64,000 nt of DNA from Eutreptiella sp. 'Long Island Sound 2002' (GCA_964036045.1 OZ038385.1:56905919-56969918), one strand, 5' to 3'; positions 11,301-26,300 are shown, counted from the first letter of the stretch. The notes: generated by a model from the sequence alone, not told the origin. Numbers and translations are program-made.

Positions 11301-14300
11301 AGAAGGCCAATTTGCACAGTTTCTCGTCAGGCACAGTCAGAACAAAAGCATGCACACTCCACCCCATGCACACTCACATGCCTGGACTTGGCAAACAGTG
11401 GTCTTCCGGCATTTGGCCAGGTATGGGTGGGGCTGTGTGCTTCTACGGGGAAAGACATGGGGTATGGGTGGGCTGACCCTGCATTTGTGCAGAAAATAAA
11501 ATCTCTCAGTTATGGGGTTTGTTCGTTTTGGAGTTTCATCAAATGGGGGGGGGGTCACTGCATACACAACACAGGTCAGTGTGCACTGTTTGCCTGGGGC
11601 AGCGGCCCTTCCTCAGGCATGGAGGTTGAGTACTTTATTGGCTCATCTCATGAAGGCGGACAGACAAAAACCTTGGTCGTTGTTGCACATACCAGTAACA
11701 ATGTTGCAGCACAATCCTGACAGCCCTAGCCACATATAAAACATAACATTTTGGGTGCCCATTTTCCCTGACTTTGGTGGGAGAGTGTTTGCAGGGGGTG
11801 CTCATTTGTCCAACACTTTGTTACAGAATGTTTTTGGGTGATACAAAAACCTCTGATACACGAGGATCTACAGAACACAAACACGCACAAAGGTAATTAG
11901 CAAGAGAGTGTGGGGTTTCCATAGTATTCCCTTGCAAATGAAACAACCCCTGTTCCTCCCTCCAACCACAAAGCTGTTTTTCGTACTACCTCCGACCCAA
12001 AGAAAGCTTTTGTGCAGCACATGCTGACCCCCTGCGGCATGCAGTTTGGGTAATTATCCTAGACCTGGAGCAAGGGAAATTGGACTTCCCCCCTTTTCGG
12101 TTTGTTGATGTCTAAACGATGTATCGGCACCTTTTGGGCTTCCTTTTCACCAGTAGTGTACAGGTACCCTGAAACATGCCCATGAATTCTTAATTTAGCA
12201 TATTGCCTCCACCCTGTGGGCATTCTCTTCGGTAAACAGTAAGAGCAGGAGGGCGCCCCCGCACTCCGGAAGCCCCCAAAATGGGGTGTCCGTCCCGCCA
12301 AGAAGGTCCAGACCTCCCATGGATCGAATTCCCCGATGGTCCAGCTCCCGACGTGCAGTCTGTGGGATGCAACCAACAGCATCCGGTGCCATGCAGTGTG
12401 TATTGGATGCAACCCATTGCATTTGATCTCATGCAGTCGCTAACCCTGGTCACAACATCAGAAAAATTACCGGCTTCGGATTGATAATTTCTTCCCCTAC
12501 CCCAAAACCCAAAATGGCGAAACTGGGCAAAGAGGGTTGGGAACACGGCCTTTTGCATCCTACCGGTGATGTTCGACCACAACATCTCGAATCCTACCTC
12601 TAGGGGATTCAGGGTCCAGACACTGCCAAGAGCAACTGAATGTGCAGAAGAGACTGCCTTGCCAGCCTGCATTCAATGACTGTGCGAGCCACTTGATGTT
12701 TGTGACTTGTTTTTTTTTAAAAAAAAAAAAGAAGCTGAAGCGTTCGAGCGGGCCCCAGCCAGGCCTGGGCAGCGCTGGACGCGTGCCCTTTTGCACCCGA
12801 AATCGTTTTGGCACCTTTGCGGCCAGTTTCTGTAACGAAACCAGCGGAAGTGGTGCTTTCCGGACTGCACGTGGACCATACACTCAGCGCAGACAGCTGG
12901 ATATTGTACGGGACAAGGCTCACGGGATGTGCAGTTCTCGGATCTGAAACATTCGGTCGTCTGAATAAATACGCGTGACGCTAGGACCTGTGGCGTCTTC
13001 CCCAGCCAGTTCAGAGTTAGGCCGTGAAAATTGTGCTATGGGAAAGTGGGTGGCAGCACAGTCTTGGCAGCATTGATACGGTATAATGTGCCTGCTGTGG
13101 TGCAGGGCAGTGACTGTAACAGTGCAGCACACGCATTGCCACGGCAGGGCAGGGCAGGGCAGGCTAAGGGAGCATTTGTACGGGGCATGTAGTTGCAGCA
13201 GTAGTACAGGTGCGGTAGCAGCAGAAATGCGCTGCAGCGTGTCAACAACCTCCCACGCAGCAAAACACACAGACCTTGCGCCAACACTTGTGTGCCGTTA
13301 GAAGTGTTGGAGGCGTTCACCGTTTCGTATACCGCGTAGGTCCAGGTGACGTGCATCGACGGGTCGGACACGCTGACAAGCATCTGCCCATCTCCGAGGG
13401 ACGGGCCACTTGCGCTGAAACTCAATACGATGGGAATCAGCTCAGCTGTTGTAATGCTTCCGGGCTGCACTGGGGCTGCAGGATTGTCAAACGTGCCCTG
13501 ACACACAAGCGGATGTGCCAGAAACAAACGTGCACGCGCAGGTACCTGCCATCACTGAACCGTGGGCAATAAAGCGGCCATCAAACCGCTTTGCTTGCCT
13601 GGCCCAGCGAAAACCAAAACGAAAACGAAGACATCTGGGTCCTCAAGGATCACAGTGATGTTGGTATGCCACGAGGCCATGCATGTGTGAAGGGACCGGC
13701 AGCAAGACAGGGGCACAAACCAAACTCGTGATCTCCACGAAATCCAATGTCGGGAACGTGGAATCCGTGGCGACGGTGTACGAAATGTTGGAGGGTCCCA
13801 CCAGCGCATCCGAAGGCACAATCCGCAGAGACACTGTGGTGGCATTTGGGCCAAATCGAGTGTTGAGCAAACTGCAGACGAAGACTGAGCCCGACAGTGG
13901 GCACACGGTGCTGCAAAGAAAGAGCAGTGTTCATGTTGGACTGCAGCCGCGTGACGAGGGGCACTGCACGATAGGGACTTGCGGAATAGAGTCGGGAAGC
14001 TAATGACTGACGATCCTTGTGCTCTCACCTTCGCCAGCCTTTGGACTCTGCTGCAGGAATTCTGGTTGCAGCGACAGCTGCAGCTGAAGGCAGGGGCAAG
14101 CAGCAGGACTGTCCGTCACGGAAAAAAGAAACCGTTCCGTTTCGGGATGTGGTGTGCAATATGTTCACGGCAGCATACAACGTATTGCAGAAGCAATCAT
14201 TGTGGACATGGTGTTGCACTAGCTGCAACTGGATGCAACGGGCAAGGGAGCCGTGTCCGAATGTGCCATTTACTGTCATGTTTTGGGTGCACTGGCTCGG

Positions 14301-17300
14301 ATGTCGTTGCTGTTGCGTTGTATTGAGGTTTTGAAACTCTAGATATCTTCATTCTTGTAGAAGGGGGGTTTACAAGAGAAAAACGAAAAACACGACCAAC
14401 ACTCACACGCGGTTCAAGGGTCACGCATTCATTTGAATACTGCTCGGGCCCACCTTTGTCCAAATGATCGCCCTCCTCCAACCATCCCTGAAGATTGCAG
14501 TGGAAATGGCAAAGTCCTCAAGGGACATCACAAAAAAGCCTCCAAAAGGCACCCTGCAAAGCAGCATGAGGGGCAGAAAGCAGTGGGCACCTGTTGCCCA
14601 TTTCCATGGTCACGCTCGCAACGCCAGCAGCATCCACTTCAATCCGCTCGCCACCAGTAGTGACGCCACTGGTATTGATGGACAAATAGAGGTCGCGGGC
14701 AGTGCCATGGACAGCCACTGGCTCCGATAGTGCAGACGCCACGGACAAATATCCCAGCACCGTGACAGGGGGACTGAACGTGTTGCTGACGTAGGATGTC
14801 GCTTGGATGGCGAAGCTGAGCTTCCCCATTGAACGATACTCAGGCCTGTAGTGCGGGTGAAGCTGCTTTGCAAGGGGGCGGTTGGCGAACAGGTACCTCT
14901 TGAGGCGCAGCAGCTTGGAAGAGCAAGCACAATGACTCATATCCTCAGCAACTTGTAACTCCATGACTCTGCACTGGGCAACATTTGTCTCAGCACCAAG
15001 GCTTTTCGTAGCAACGGGGGGGGGGCGGTGAAATGAGAAGGGCAGGCACCCACAGCACTCGACCTTCCCCCAAGGGGGGGGGGGGGCGGCTCAGCTCAAG
15101 AGGCACCCACCCAGTCACCGACTGACCAACACAAGGGAAAATATAAGGGGAAAATTTTTCATGCGCCTTCGGCGCCAGGAATGTAGCCCTTCCCCTCAAA
15201 ACCACCAACCCACGCTTGCCCCGCCCCTCCGGGTGTCTATCAGAAGGAGGCACCCACCATTTTGAAAAAGGCAGGCACGCCCCCCCCCCCCCCTCGGGGT
15301 AGGGTAGGCGAGGCACTAAGAAAAGGCCTGCTCAGCACCTCCAGCTCCCTCACCAGCGGCAAACAAACTCGGGAGCAACTCTTGGCCTCTACCACCTTCA
15401 ACAACCAGGGCTTAGTCACACATTCGAAAGGGTGCGGCCTGCACTGAGACCTGTAGAACATGTAGATCCTGTTGCCCGTCTGGTTGTACTGCATGCCCAG
15501 AGTGCATGACTTCTCCAGCCCAGTTCCCGTGCAGGAGGTGGCGGTGGTGGAGTCATTCACTGTGCTCCACATCAAAACGTCGTTGGCCGCCAGCACAGTT
15601 CCCATGATGACCTCCCCACCGATCGACACGCCCGATGTGTTGAACTCCAGCAGCAGCGACAAATTTCCTGAGCACAAGGAGGTGTACAGCTGGCGCAGAC
15701 CTGCCGTCAAGTTTGCGGGGGGCACAACCGGGACTGGGAGACGCTGAGCGAAGATGGTCACAACAAGGGGGACTGCCAGTCATCCGTTCTAAACAACCTC
15801 CTGCAGTTGCCTCGACACTGCAACACACTTCGGACGGTCAGGTTTGATGTACGTTGACGGCTGGCTTTTCGGCGGATTGGCCCAGTTCCTGGAATTTGTG
15901 ACCCACGCCTCAACGGGGCAGTCATGGAGATTTTTCTCCGCAGCCCAGTGGCACCTCACAGCCGTGCACCTCCTTGAGTTGCTTTGATTTGGGGGCCTTG
16001 TCGAGATTTCTTGTCTTTGTGGCTGCAATCCCATTCCATACCAGCAAATGAGTGCAATAGGCCCCACTGACTCCAGCAATCGCTTGGAGTGGACTATGCC
16101 TACAATTTGGCCAGGATTGCTCTGTGGGGAGTATCCTGACCATTTTCTTGTGCGCCACAACGGGAACCCAGCAGCCCTGAGTGCCGCCACGTCTTTTCCT
16201 CTGGTGTGCAACATTGTCCACCCGCCTACGCCCAGTGTAGCCCTGCTCCTTGGCGCGCTATTCTGTCAATTGTCTTGGACCTACTTGAGCTCCTACCGCT
16301 CGGGGCGTGGTGTCTCAGGCAGCCAAACATAAACATCTGAAGAGACCAGAGGCAGGCTGCAGGACCCATCAGTTTGTGTAACACAAATGGCCCAAAACAA
16401 CGTTCCTTTGGTAAAATTCATTTTTCTGAACTTGGGCTTGGGGGGGCGCTCCGGGAGGGTCGGTTGTGGGGGGGGGGGGTCCAGGTGGGGCGATTTGGGG
16501 TGTTGGGGGGGAGGGGGGTCATAGGCTCCCCTTACCTCCCCTTGCCCTCCCTCTAACCATATCAAGACTGAATATTGGGACCGAGCTGGTGGGGGAGGGA
16601 ACATCAGCTATGACTGGTGAGGGACATCAAGAATGATTCACACATTGATGGCTCTTGACAAAGTAAAATCAGCTTGCAAGTCAACCCCATCACCACGGGG
16701 CCCACTTTCAGGGCTTTTTGGACTTCTCAGGGGCCAAAATGCCCCAAAATGGGCTCAATATGGGCTCATTTCACCCGTTTGTGCACCCAAAATGGTCTAG
16801 GATGAGGTTTGGAAAAATGTGTTTTTGATTCATTTTTGACCCATTTTTGGTCCCAAAGCAGCCCATTTTCAAGGCATTTTGGGATTTTCGGAGGACCAGA
16901 ATGGGCCACCACAAGCTCAAAACGGTCCAAAAACCACTTGTTTTAGCGTCGCACATTGTCTAGGATCATTTTTGAGAAAAGTCATCTTTTTGCCCCTAAT
17001 GGACCCTGTTGACCCATTTGGGCACCCACGCACCTGTTTGGGCTTGAGCTTGCAGCTTGCCGCAGCCTAGTGGGCCTAGGTATTGGGGTCTAGGCGTCCG
17101 TTTGGGCAATTCTGAGGGGTGGAGGGGTTTGGGCCGTTTCCGGGACATATCATGGAGTTAGAGGGCCGCAAAGAGCTCGTTGACACGGGGAAGTCAAGCC
17201 GCACGTGGAGTGTGCCCACCGTTTCCCTTCGTTTGGCCGTTTTGAATGTGTTCCAGGGCTTTTTTGGCCCAAAAATGGCTGTTTTTGGCCCCAAACTGCA

Positions 17301-20300
17301 GTTTTTGAAACTAAGGTACGCCACTTGCGAATCCCGTTCCCGGCCGCCACTGTTGAGTTTCTTGCTCAAACTTTGTGTGATTGTACTTCACATCCATAGG
17401 TATCATCCACCAAAATTTCAGCCGAATCCAAAGCACCACGACGGAGGTCTGATTTTTTTCCCATTTCGCGCGTGCTGCTTGCTGCTGGCTTGCTTGCTGC
17501 TGCTGCCGCTGCTAAACCTGGTAGGTCCACCCTAGACACTAAAAAGGGTTATCAAACCAAGACTGGTTCCACCAGCTCGGTGACCATCACCATAAACCTA
17601 ACCCTAGTCTTTGCAGCTAGCAGATTTGGCCATGCCAGCCATGCTGATTGGGCTGAACAAGATCCCTCAAATTTCGTTCATGGCTGCTTTTGCCACATCA
17701 TTGCTCTCCATTTTGGACCCCAACACTCACTCAGACCCTAGCCTAGGGTGAGAGCTAGGGCTAGGGTCACCGAGCTGGTGGAACCAGTCTTGGTTTGATA
17801 ACCCTTTTTAGTGTCTAGGGTGGACCTACCAGGTTTAGCAAGCAAGCAGCAGCAAGCAGCAAGCAAGCAGCAGCACGCGCGAAATGGGAAAAAAATCAGA
17901 TCTCCGTCGTGGTGCTTTGGATTTGGTTGAAATTTTGGTGCATGATACCTATGGATGTGAAGTACAATCACACAAAGTTTGAGCAAGAAACTCAACGGTG
18001 GCGGCCGGGAACGGGATTCGCAAGTGGCGTACCTTAGTTTCAAAAACTGCAGTTTGGGGCCAAAAACAGCCATTTTTGGGCCAAAAAAGCCCTGGAACAC
18101 ATTCAAAACGGCCAAACGAAGGGAAACGGTGGGTACACTCCACGTGCGGCTTGACTTCCCCGTGTCAACGAGCTCTTTGCGGCCCTCTAACTCCATGATA
18201 TGTCCCGGAAACGGCCCAAAAAGGCCCCCAAAAGCTCCAAATGCCGATAGCCACAAACCAAGAATAGGCCATATCTTTGGCTACATGGCTCAAAATGCGA
18301 TTCCGAGGGCACTTATTCCACCCGCAACCCCCCACTTTTTGTGGTTTCCACCCCTCAGAATTGCCCAAACGGACGCCTAGACCCCAATACCTAGGCCCAC
18401 TAGGCTGCGGCAAGCTGCAAGCTCAAGCCCAAACAGGTGCGTGGGTGCCCAAATGGGTCAACAGGGTCCATTAGGGGCAAAAAGATGACTTTTTTCAAAA
18501 ATGATCCTAGACAATGTGCGACGCTAAAACAAGTGGTTTTTGGACCGTTTTGAGCTTGTGGTGGCCCATTTTGGTCCTCCGAAAATCCTAATATGCCTTG
18601 AAAATGGGCTGTTTTGGGACCAAAAATGGGTCAAAAATGAATCAAAAGCACATTTTTCCAAACCTCATCCTAGACCATTTTGGGGTGCACAAACGGGTGA
18701 AATGAGCCCATATTGAGCCCATTTTGGGGGCATTTTGGCCCCTCAGAAGTCCAAAAAGCCTTGAAAGTGGGCCTCGTGGTGATGGGGTTGACTTGCAAGC
18801 TGATTCCACTTTGTCAAGAGCCATCAATGTGTGAATCATTCTTGATGTCCCTCACAAGTCATAGCTGATGTTCCCTCCCCCACTAGCTCGGTCCCAATAT
18901 TCAGTCTTGATTTAGGGGTAGTGCTGGGGTGCAAAGTGGACAAAATTTTCCTTTGGGCGGCTTTGGTGTTCATGGAGCGTCAGACTGTGGAGACTGTGGA
19001 CTCCTGAGGGCGGCACCTTTGGCAACTAACTGTTGGCTGGAGGCCCCCTAGGGGGGGTGGGGGGGGTAGTTGGCGTCCCAGGACCCGCGGAGTCGCCCCC
19101 CCCCCCCAGGAACTACAAGCACCATTTCAAGTCAGGTCAGACCTGTGCGGCTGGCAAACAGCCTTGTCAACAATCTTTCAGGTTCAGAGGCGGTACTATG
19201 GTTGTCAGCCGTTCCAATGAATCCCTGCCCTCCCGTCCCTGTGGCTGCTGACCAACTGGACATTCCCAGGGGACTCTCACCGCGTTTCCTACTCAACAAA
19301 GGCGCAGGGATCAGAGAGAAACGGAACATCCTCTCATCTACGGCACTGTACAGACAACCACACGCCTGTACTTGTGACAGCAGTGGCATGTGCCCCTGCT
19401 GACACCAGCACACGCATTGTACCTGCCCCCGCAGGAACTTCGACAGTGGAATATCCCCAAAGGACCGCGGTTGCCTCCCCCAACGAACGGACATCCACAA
19501 AGAGAGACTGGGGGGCCACGCTGTAAGCCTCCACTTGCGCCTGCAGCGTGAAGTTCCCAACGAGCGAGTCCAGGGGATACGCCAAGAGGTATAGATCTTT
19601 GCCGGTGCTGTCGAAATGGAAGCCCACCAAATTGCAGAAGTAGTGGGTGCCATTCGAATCACAAGCCGTCGTTGCGTTCTCACTGGAATGCGAAGGGGGG
19701 AGGCGGATGTGCAGGGCTCATGCGGAGGGCGATGCAGGACCGGCGGGCCAGTGGAAGGGAGGGGTCTTGCACTCGGGCTGGTGCATATCTGACGGAAAGC
19801 GGTCAAAAAAGCAAACACAATGCTCGGCTTTTCGAACACTCGAATCACACAAAAGCGCCGGTGCGAAAACCCCAGCAGCGAGGCACACGTGCACAGTAAA
19901 ATCAGCACCCTCTTGGCTGTCCACGTGCCCTGCCCACGACCGCAGTTGTGAAGCCACCAACGGCGCCTGGGGGCGAACTGACGGCGGTTTGGGGCCAACC
20001 AACAGTGGCCTGAGGCCAAAAGACGGCGGTTTGGGGCCCACTGTTGGCAACTAGACTCGACGGTATTGTTTCTATAATGAATAGACTGCAAAAATGATGC
20101 CAAAAACCAAAACGCTACACAACAATGTTGGCGGTGGAGAGGCCGGGGTATCAGAGCCAGCCGGCCATAAAGTTCAGTACAACCTATTTTCATGTAAAGC
20201 CTTGTCCCCCTAACAAAGCAGGGCTATCCTTATGGAAAAAATAAGAGGGTTCGTAACGCCAACAGAAATGAACATTCACGGAGATGCTCTCTGCTTCATG

Positions 20301-23300
20301 GTCAAGACATGGGCAAGACACAAAACCAGAGAAACAGTATTGAACAATGTTTAGCAGACTAAATGACGGACGCAATCACACGCACCTGATTCCCCATCGC
20401 AAACCCCTTGCTGCATCAATCAAACTATTGCTGACAACAATGGTCTCGCCACTGGTTGTCGGGCCATTGGTGGTCACTGTCATTGAGATATTCCGCACGG
20501 TTCCGTGCAAGGCCTCCACAGGGGTGACCACGGAACTGAGGGCAGTGATATCTCCTGCACAGAGAATGAGTACACCAGGTGCTCATCAAAGTGGCTTGCC
20601 GAGGGTAACTCGCTTGAGAGGCTGCGTTGCAGACGTTCAATGGCAGAATGGCGCACAGTAAAACATCCGGCATACACAATATGGAACGGTGCTGCCAATA
20701 ACACGTACATACACACACACGCACACACACCGAGAATGCTGGCTCCCAAGGCCTGGGTCCAGTTTGTAAATGCATACGCACTGAGCGTGAGATTTCCAAC
20801 GGATCCAATGAAACTGGTCGCAGGATCAAAGAACAAATAGAAAGTGTTGGTGGTGCTGTACCCTGAAGACGCAAGAAAACATGATCAGGCTGGCTGTTGA
20901 GTTCCTGGGCCATGAGGCGTGCATGGCCGTCACACTCCTCGTAACGACCACCTGCAACCGCTGCAAGGAACGTAACTTCGAGTGCAACACGCACAATTTA
21001 GCATACCGCTTGCCGTCAAATCACACGTCATCACACCATACTCGGTGCTGGGGCACGAGGTTGCAGTTGCAGAATTGTTCACTGTGTTCCAACGGAACTG
21101 CCCAGTATGGTGACTCGTCAGTACAATCTGCAACAAGGAAGAGGGCCACCGCATGAGACACAGCAGTACTATGGGGGTGGTTTCTAAAATTCTGAATGCA
21201 TGTGTGGGTACGGGTGTGGGTGTTAGAGTACAACATTGAAAAGTTGTTTGCATGCTGTGCCACATAGCCAAAAATGATGGGATCACAGGCGCACCGCAGG
21301 ATTTGGGTTGCATTGTTTTTTACTAGATTGCTAGGCTGTTTCAAACATCCAAGACATGGAAACCGGAAGAGGCAAATTCAAGAGGAGGAAGCAGCACTGC
21401 ACGTCAAGTTCTCCCCAACCCAAAGTCAGGTTTCCGCGGCCATTGACCATTGCAAAGTCCTAGCTTTTACCCATGGGCATAGTTCCAACCAAAGGTCGTA
21501 ACGAACACAAGGTGGGGCCTGTTGGGTATGTTGGAAAGACGCCGATCTTTATTCCAGAGCATGGTCGTATAGCAGGGTTCTTTGGTCATTCCACTCGTAT
21601 CACTTCTTCCCTGCGTTGCAGATAACAGGTCGCAGCATCCCATCAGTACGCCCTTTGGCACTCCAGTCCAGCCGTGCCCTGCCGCAAAACGCGGCGACGT
21701 TGTAACCGTGATCCTCTATTTTCGCTTTCAAGATAGATGGAGTGGGAAGAAAAGGCAAGAGGCATACAATGCTGCACAGACAGCATGTTCCACACTTTTT
21801 CTGAACACTCCAATGGCAACTCTGTGTGAGTTTGTAAGACAAGCAGCCATAATGGCGCGACAAGACCGCGAGGTGAGTCCAACTCTGGTTGATTTTTGAC
21901 GAAGAATTCAATAACAATGTGCGTTCCTCCGCGTTTCCTGTTTGTGTGGCCTGGTGGTGTTTAGGTTAGGGCACGATGTATGGACCCAAAAAGATGAGTT
22001 GCATTGCCTGTCTTCAGACATTATGACAAATTCATATGCTCTGCAGATATCCTGCATTTCGGCAGGGGGGGGGGGGCCTCCCCCATGGACCCCCTGCCCC
22101 CCCCCCCCTAGACCCCCTCCCCCCGATGTGCAGTGTCATCGGGAGCGCCATCGTGCGTCACCCCTGGCGTCCTGTGAGCCTTATGATCGGCCCCCAAATC
22201 CCTCATCATCCAATGTTGTTGGCGGAAATGGTGCCATAGAAAGGGGGGAAATAAATGTGTTTCTGTCATGGAAAAGCAACACAGAAACCCTGCAGAGAAC
22301 ACCCAAAGGTGTATCACCTCCACACCAAGCTTGGGGTGCCCGTTTCACTTCCATGTACACAAACCACAACAAGCGCCAGGTAGAAATGAAAAGAAATGGG
22401 GGATGAGGTTCTTGGGGTCCAAATAATATTTGCACCTAAACAAGACATTTCCACAATTGTGATTACTCGCTACGGTTCTGATTTTTCCGGTTTCATGCAT
22501 GCTTGCTTGCTACTTGCTGCTTGCTGTTGTTGCTCCTGCAAATGGTAGCTGCACCCTACACCTTAAAAATACCCTTAATCTGAAAAACACCAGTATGCAC
22601 AAAGTCCCCCCCTCGCACCAGTTGCATTCTGGATTCCCACCCAGGAAGGTGGATGCCCGCGGCAGTGCGGATGCCCACAGTAGTACGGATGCCTGCTTGT
22701 CACAGCAGAAGGTTCAAAGGCGAGAGGCCAATAGGCGCCGCCACAGGCTAACAGAGCCAATCACCAAGGCCTTGTGCCAAACCCCCCCACCTTTCCCCCC
22801 CCCTACCCCGGGACCGCCCATGCCCGTTCTGCACACCGCGCCTCGCGGCAGCGCTTCGCACCTTGGAAATGATCATGGGTGCACGGGTAAACGACGTGAT
22901 CGGCCAATTTTTGGGAAGGGGGCCCTTCCCAAATATTGTCACTTGGCATCTACAACATCCCGACAGTGTCTACAGACCGCGTGTACTTGTAGCAGACCAC
23001 GTCTACAGACTACAAACCGCCTTGGTGTGGTGCAAGGGTAAATGTACACCCCCCCCCCCTACCCCCCCTCCCCTTACCCCCCTATCCCCCCCCCCCCCCC
23101 GTGGTGTGGTGTGGTGTGGTGTGGTGTGGTGTGGTGTGGTATGGTATGGTATGGTATGGTATGGTATGGTATGGTATGGTATGGTATGGTATGGTATGGT
23201 ATGGTATGGTATGGTAATGGTATGGTATGGTATGGTATGGTATGGTATGGTATGGTATGGTATGGTATGGTACGGTACGGTACGGTACGGTATGGTAATG

Positions 23301-26300
23301 GTATGGTATGGTAAGCAAGAACGTTGGTGGCTTGAATATGATTTGCGCCCCCCCCCCCCAAATTATGATTAGGAAGCCCTGGCCATGTGTTACAGTCTCC
23401 ACATCAATGGTGGTGAGCAGCCTCCAAACTTCACTGTCACAGGTATGACTAAAGGTGCAGCATGCTAGCACCGGCATGGGAGGGATGCCCAGGTGCAGCA
23501 GCAGCACTTGTAACGAGGAACAACTGTGTTTTCCCCACATATCGCAGGAAATTGCCCCCCTTGGGGGGGGGGGGGAGTTTCGGGGGATACTATACCATAC
23601 CGCATCATGATATAAACGGGGGGGGGGCAACAAGAGAAATGGGGCAGATTTGAGTTGGCTCTTGCGGTTTTGACGTGCTTGGTCATGTTTTGTGGAGGCG
23701 TGCCTTTCGGCTGTGTGTGGTTTGTTTTTGCAGAGGGGTTGAATGTGGTGGTGGAGGGTGGGGGGGGGGGCGTCTTTTGAGCGGGGGGGGAGGGGGATTG
23801 AAGGGGGAAGGAGGGGGGGTTTTGGCCAACCCCCCCATTTTTGCGCACCCAAAATGCATCACAGCAATGTTTTCCCCTTTTTGTGCAGGGCTTGTGTTGC
23901 AAAAATGGATGGTTCATTCCTTGAGGGAGGCTGCCTTCTGTGCTACATTCCACGCATCCTTCCTAGCAGCACTCTTTCTACCATCATGGTCACACAAACA
24001 TAGAACAGAGGGAACAATTTCCCTACTTTCCATTGCCCGGGGAGCGTGTGAAGCAAAAAACCATTTTGCCATCAATGAGTGTCTAATTTTAAAAAATGTG
24101 TGGACAGGCAGAAAGAAAGCAATAGTGAACAAAGCACGTACTTGAATGATCCACTTGGAGGTGAAGCACGAAGAGATGAAGGAACAGAACAGGAACAAAC
24201 AGAAAAGGAAGGACAAATGTGAGAAAACTAGAGGGAGAGCGCCCAACTAGGTCCTACCCTCTTAGGCAGAGGAGGGGTGGATGCCGAAGGTCTCCTGCAA
24301 CATCCCTTGCAGGTGGCTGCTGAAGTGAGCTAAGTGATCCCCTAGTATCAGCGTGCTATGCCTAAGAGGGTTGTGAAGACGTTGAGACCACGCTGATACC
24401 AGGGTACCCACCTGCAGGAGGGTGGAGGTTTTGGGGGGGGGAGCAGCATCTAGCGTCAGGGCAGAACATAACAAGAATGACACTGCCCACGTTTTCACTC
24501 TGCCAGGTTGTCTGCCCAGCCATCACAACCATGACCAGGCCAACCCCTGGCAACACTCTCTCACAGTGGACAACGACCACTCACTCGCAAGCAATCATGA
24601 CAGACCAAGGGCCATAACTGAAACTGGCCCAACAAGACAAGAGGCCAGAATAGAGCACAACAAACCAGAGAGGAAAGGAGAATACACGCAAACACCCGAA
24701 AAGGCAATCTGCCCTGACCTTGACTCCAACCTGAAATTTTGCCTCATTGGGAGGGGGGGGGGGCCTTGCACCCCCTCCATTTAATTATTCTGAAGATGCC
24801 CTTGCGGGGGAGGGCATAATGGCGGTGTAGGTTTACCTGTTTGCACTTCCAGTTTAACGCTCTCAGTTCTGTTTTGTGGAGGTGTGCTTCCAGGCTGAGT
24901 GTGGTTGTGAGGAAGCAGCAAGAGGGTTTTTGGGTGGGGGATGCAGTTTTGTGAGTGAGTGCAGAATGCCTGTCCCACTCGCAATTGCAGCTGTTGGCAC
25001 TTCCAGAACGTAGGTCTTGCAGGGTGCTCTCTGACACTGATTCGGGAAATTGTTACACAGGGCTAGAGGCAGGGTGCTCTCTGACACTGATTCGGGAAAT
25101 TGTTACACAGGGCTAGAGACTTCTGGTTCACCAATTGTTCCACATCAGTGGTGTGCTACATATATACATGTATATATGTGTTTTACACTGCCCGTGCCGT
25201 TCTTCCCCCCACCTTCTGCACTGCTGACCTGGTACCGTTGATACCTCTGAAATATCCACCAAACATTACACTAAGATGCGGTGGGTTGAGGGCTTAATTT
25301 TTTCCTCTTTGCTGTGGTTCCCCAGCCACATCTCCCTTGGGTGTATGCAGCACTCTTCAGGTTTGCAGCATACTAGCCCCATGGTGTCCACACCGCTGAG
25401 GGCACACGCAGGCCTGGCATACAATCCAACCAAACTCCCTCCTGGCCCAATAAAAGCCCTGCACTGCTCCGTCTGATTGCACCACATATGCCTCATGGCA
25501 CTTCTGCCTAATCCTCAATGCCCCTTACCAACCCTCAATAATCGTACACCAGCAGCTCTACCAAAAACCACACACCTTTTCTGCTCCAGTGGAGGGCTGC
25601 GTGATTGAAAAGGACAACTTGTAGTACAGTGTCAATGCAGGGGCAGTGTTGGGCACAAAACCAGTGACGGCCTCGACAAATTGCACATTCGTGAACTGTA
25701 AGACAGAGTTGAGGCGAGGACTTCACCAGGGTAAACAACCGGGTGCTTTAAACCCCTATTTCATATTCTCTGCCGAGTGAATCGTTCGGCAAATGGGCGT
25801 GCTATTCTTCTGCAAACCCCTTTGTCTGGGTGTTTGATTCTGCCTACTTGAACTCACATATAAATCTTTAGGGTTGCAGGGGCTGTAGAGGGTGGCCAAA
25901 ACATGCAGAGGGGCCTGAGGGGTTGTTACCATCGAGGGTTGTCAGATTCGCGGACCATCAGGAGCCGTGGAATCAATTGAGAAGCATGCATATACTGTGA
26001 TGTACCCAGAGGCAACTGACCATGAAGGTTGCAATCAGGTGGCAGCATATTTCATATTCACACAAGGCAGCAGGACTGTGATCCGAGTTGGAAGTTATGG
26101 GTGAGGGTTGCAGCGCTAGCAGGGGATGGTGATAGTCGCCATGTTATCGCAGTATTCGCTGTCTAGCATCCGTTGTGCAATCTGAGACCGCACTACAGCA
26201 CAGATATGGCACAGAGGAAGCTGGTCTGGCAAGGGGCGTACCAAGGGGGGCGGCCTGTTCGAATTTCGATACCCAAGCGCGTTGAAGAACTTTTGGGAGT

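Larger units (their letters stand above)
16430..19110. mobile_element. Second composite element, units inverted
   Basis: It shares with the 3.07-kb element the G-rich block ending in GGTCATAGGCTCCCC, the ~180-bp spacer, and the right end (AACTAACTGTTGGC through GCGGAGTCGCCCC). It carries unit C on the minus strand and D on the plus strand. The left inverted end and a target duplication are not visible, so it is truncated or rearranged. It lies in the 3.75-kb intron between exons 20 and 21. Confidence 0.6.
21128..25575. other. Intron between exons 16 and 17: repeats, no gene seen
   Basis: 4.45 kb with poly-C/G tracts (22,065-22,130; 23,045-23,100; 23,560-23,575; 23,755-23,830), a GGTAT array, a 50-bp tandem duplication, two copies of a dispersed 40-bp repeat, and at 22,490-22,600 a diverged piece of the 1.15-kb unit (GCTTGCTTGC tract). 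Confidence 0.5.

Noticed and set aside
12711-12731. T9-A12 run as a terminator
   Set aside because: Lies mid-intron with no neighbouring Pol III gene; treated as a simple palindrome.
14031-14089. Possible exon LQLSLQPEFLQQSPKAGE
   Set aside because: It resembles the SG-loop, but exons 22 and 23 join directly in phase and already complete domain 8.
15668-15743. Upstream extension of exon 21 to the acceptor at 15,743
   Set aside because: That start is phase 0 and does not fit exon 20; the acceptor at 15,667 does and matches the domain alignment.
23042-23372. Long open frames across the GGTAT array
   Set aside because: Open only because the pentanucleotide repeat lacks stops; low complexity on both strands.
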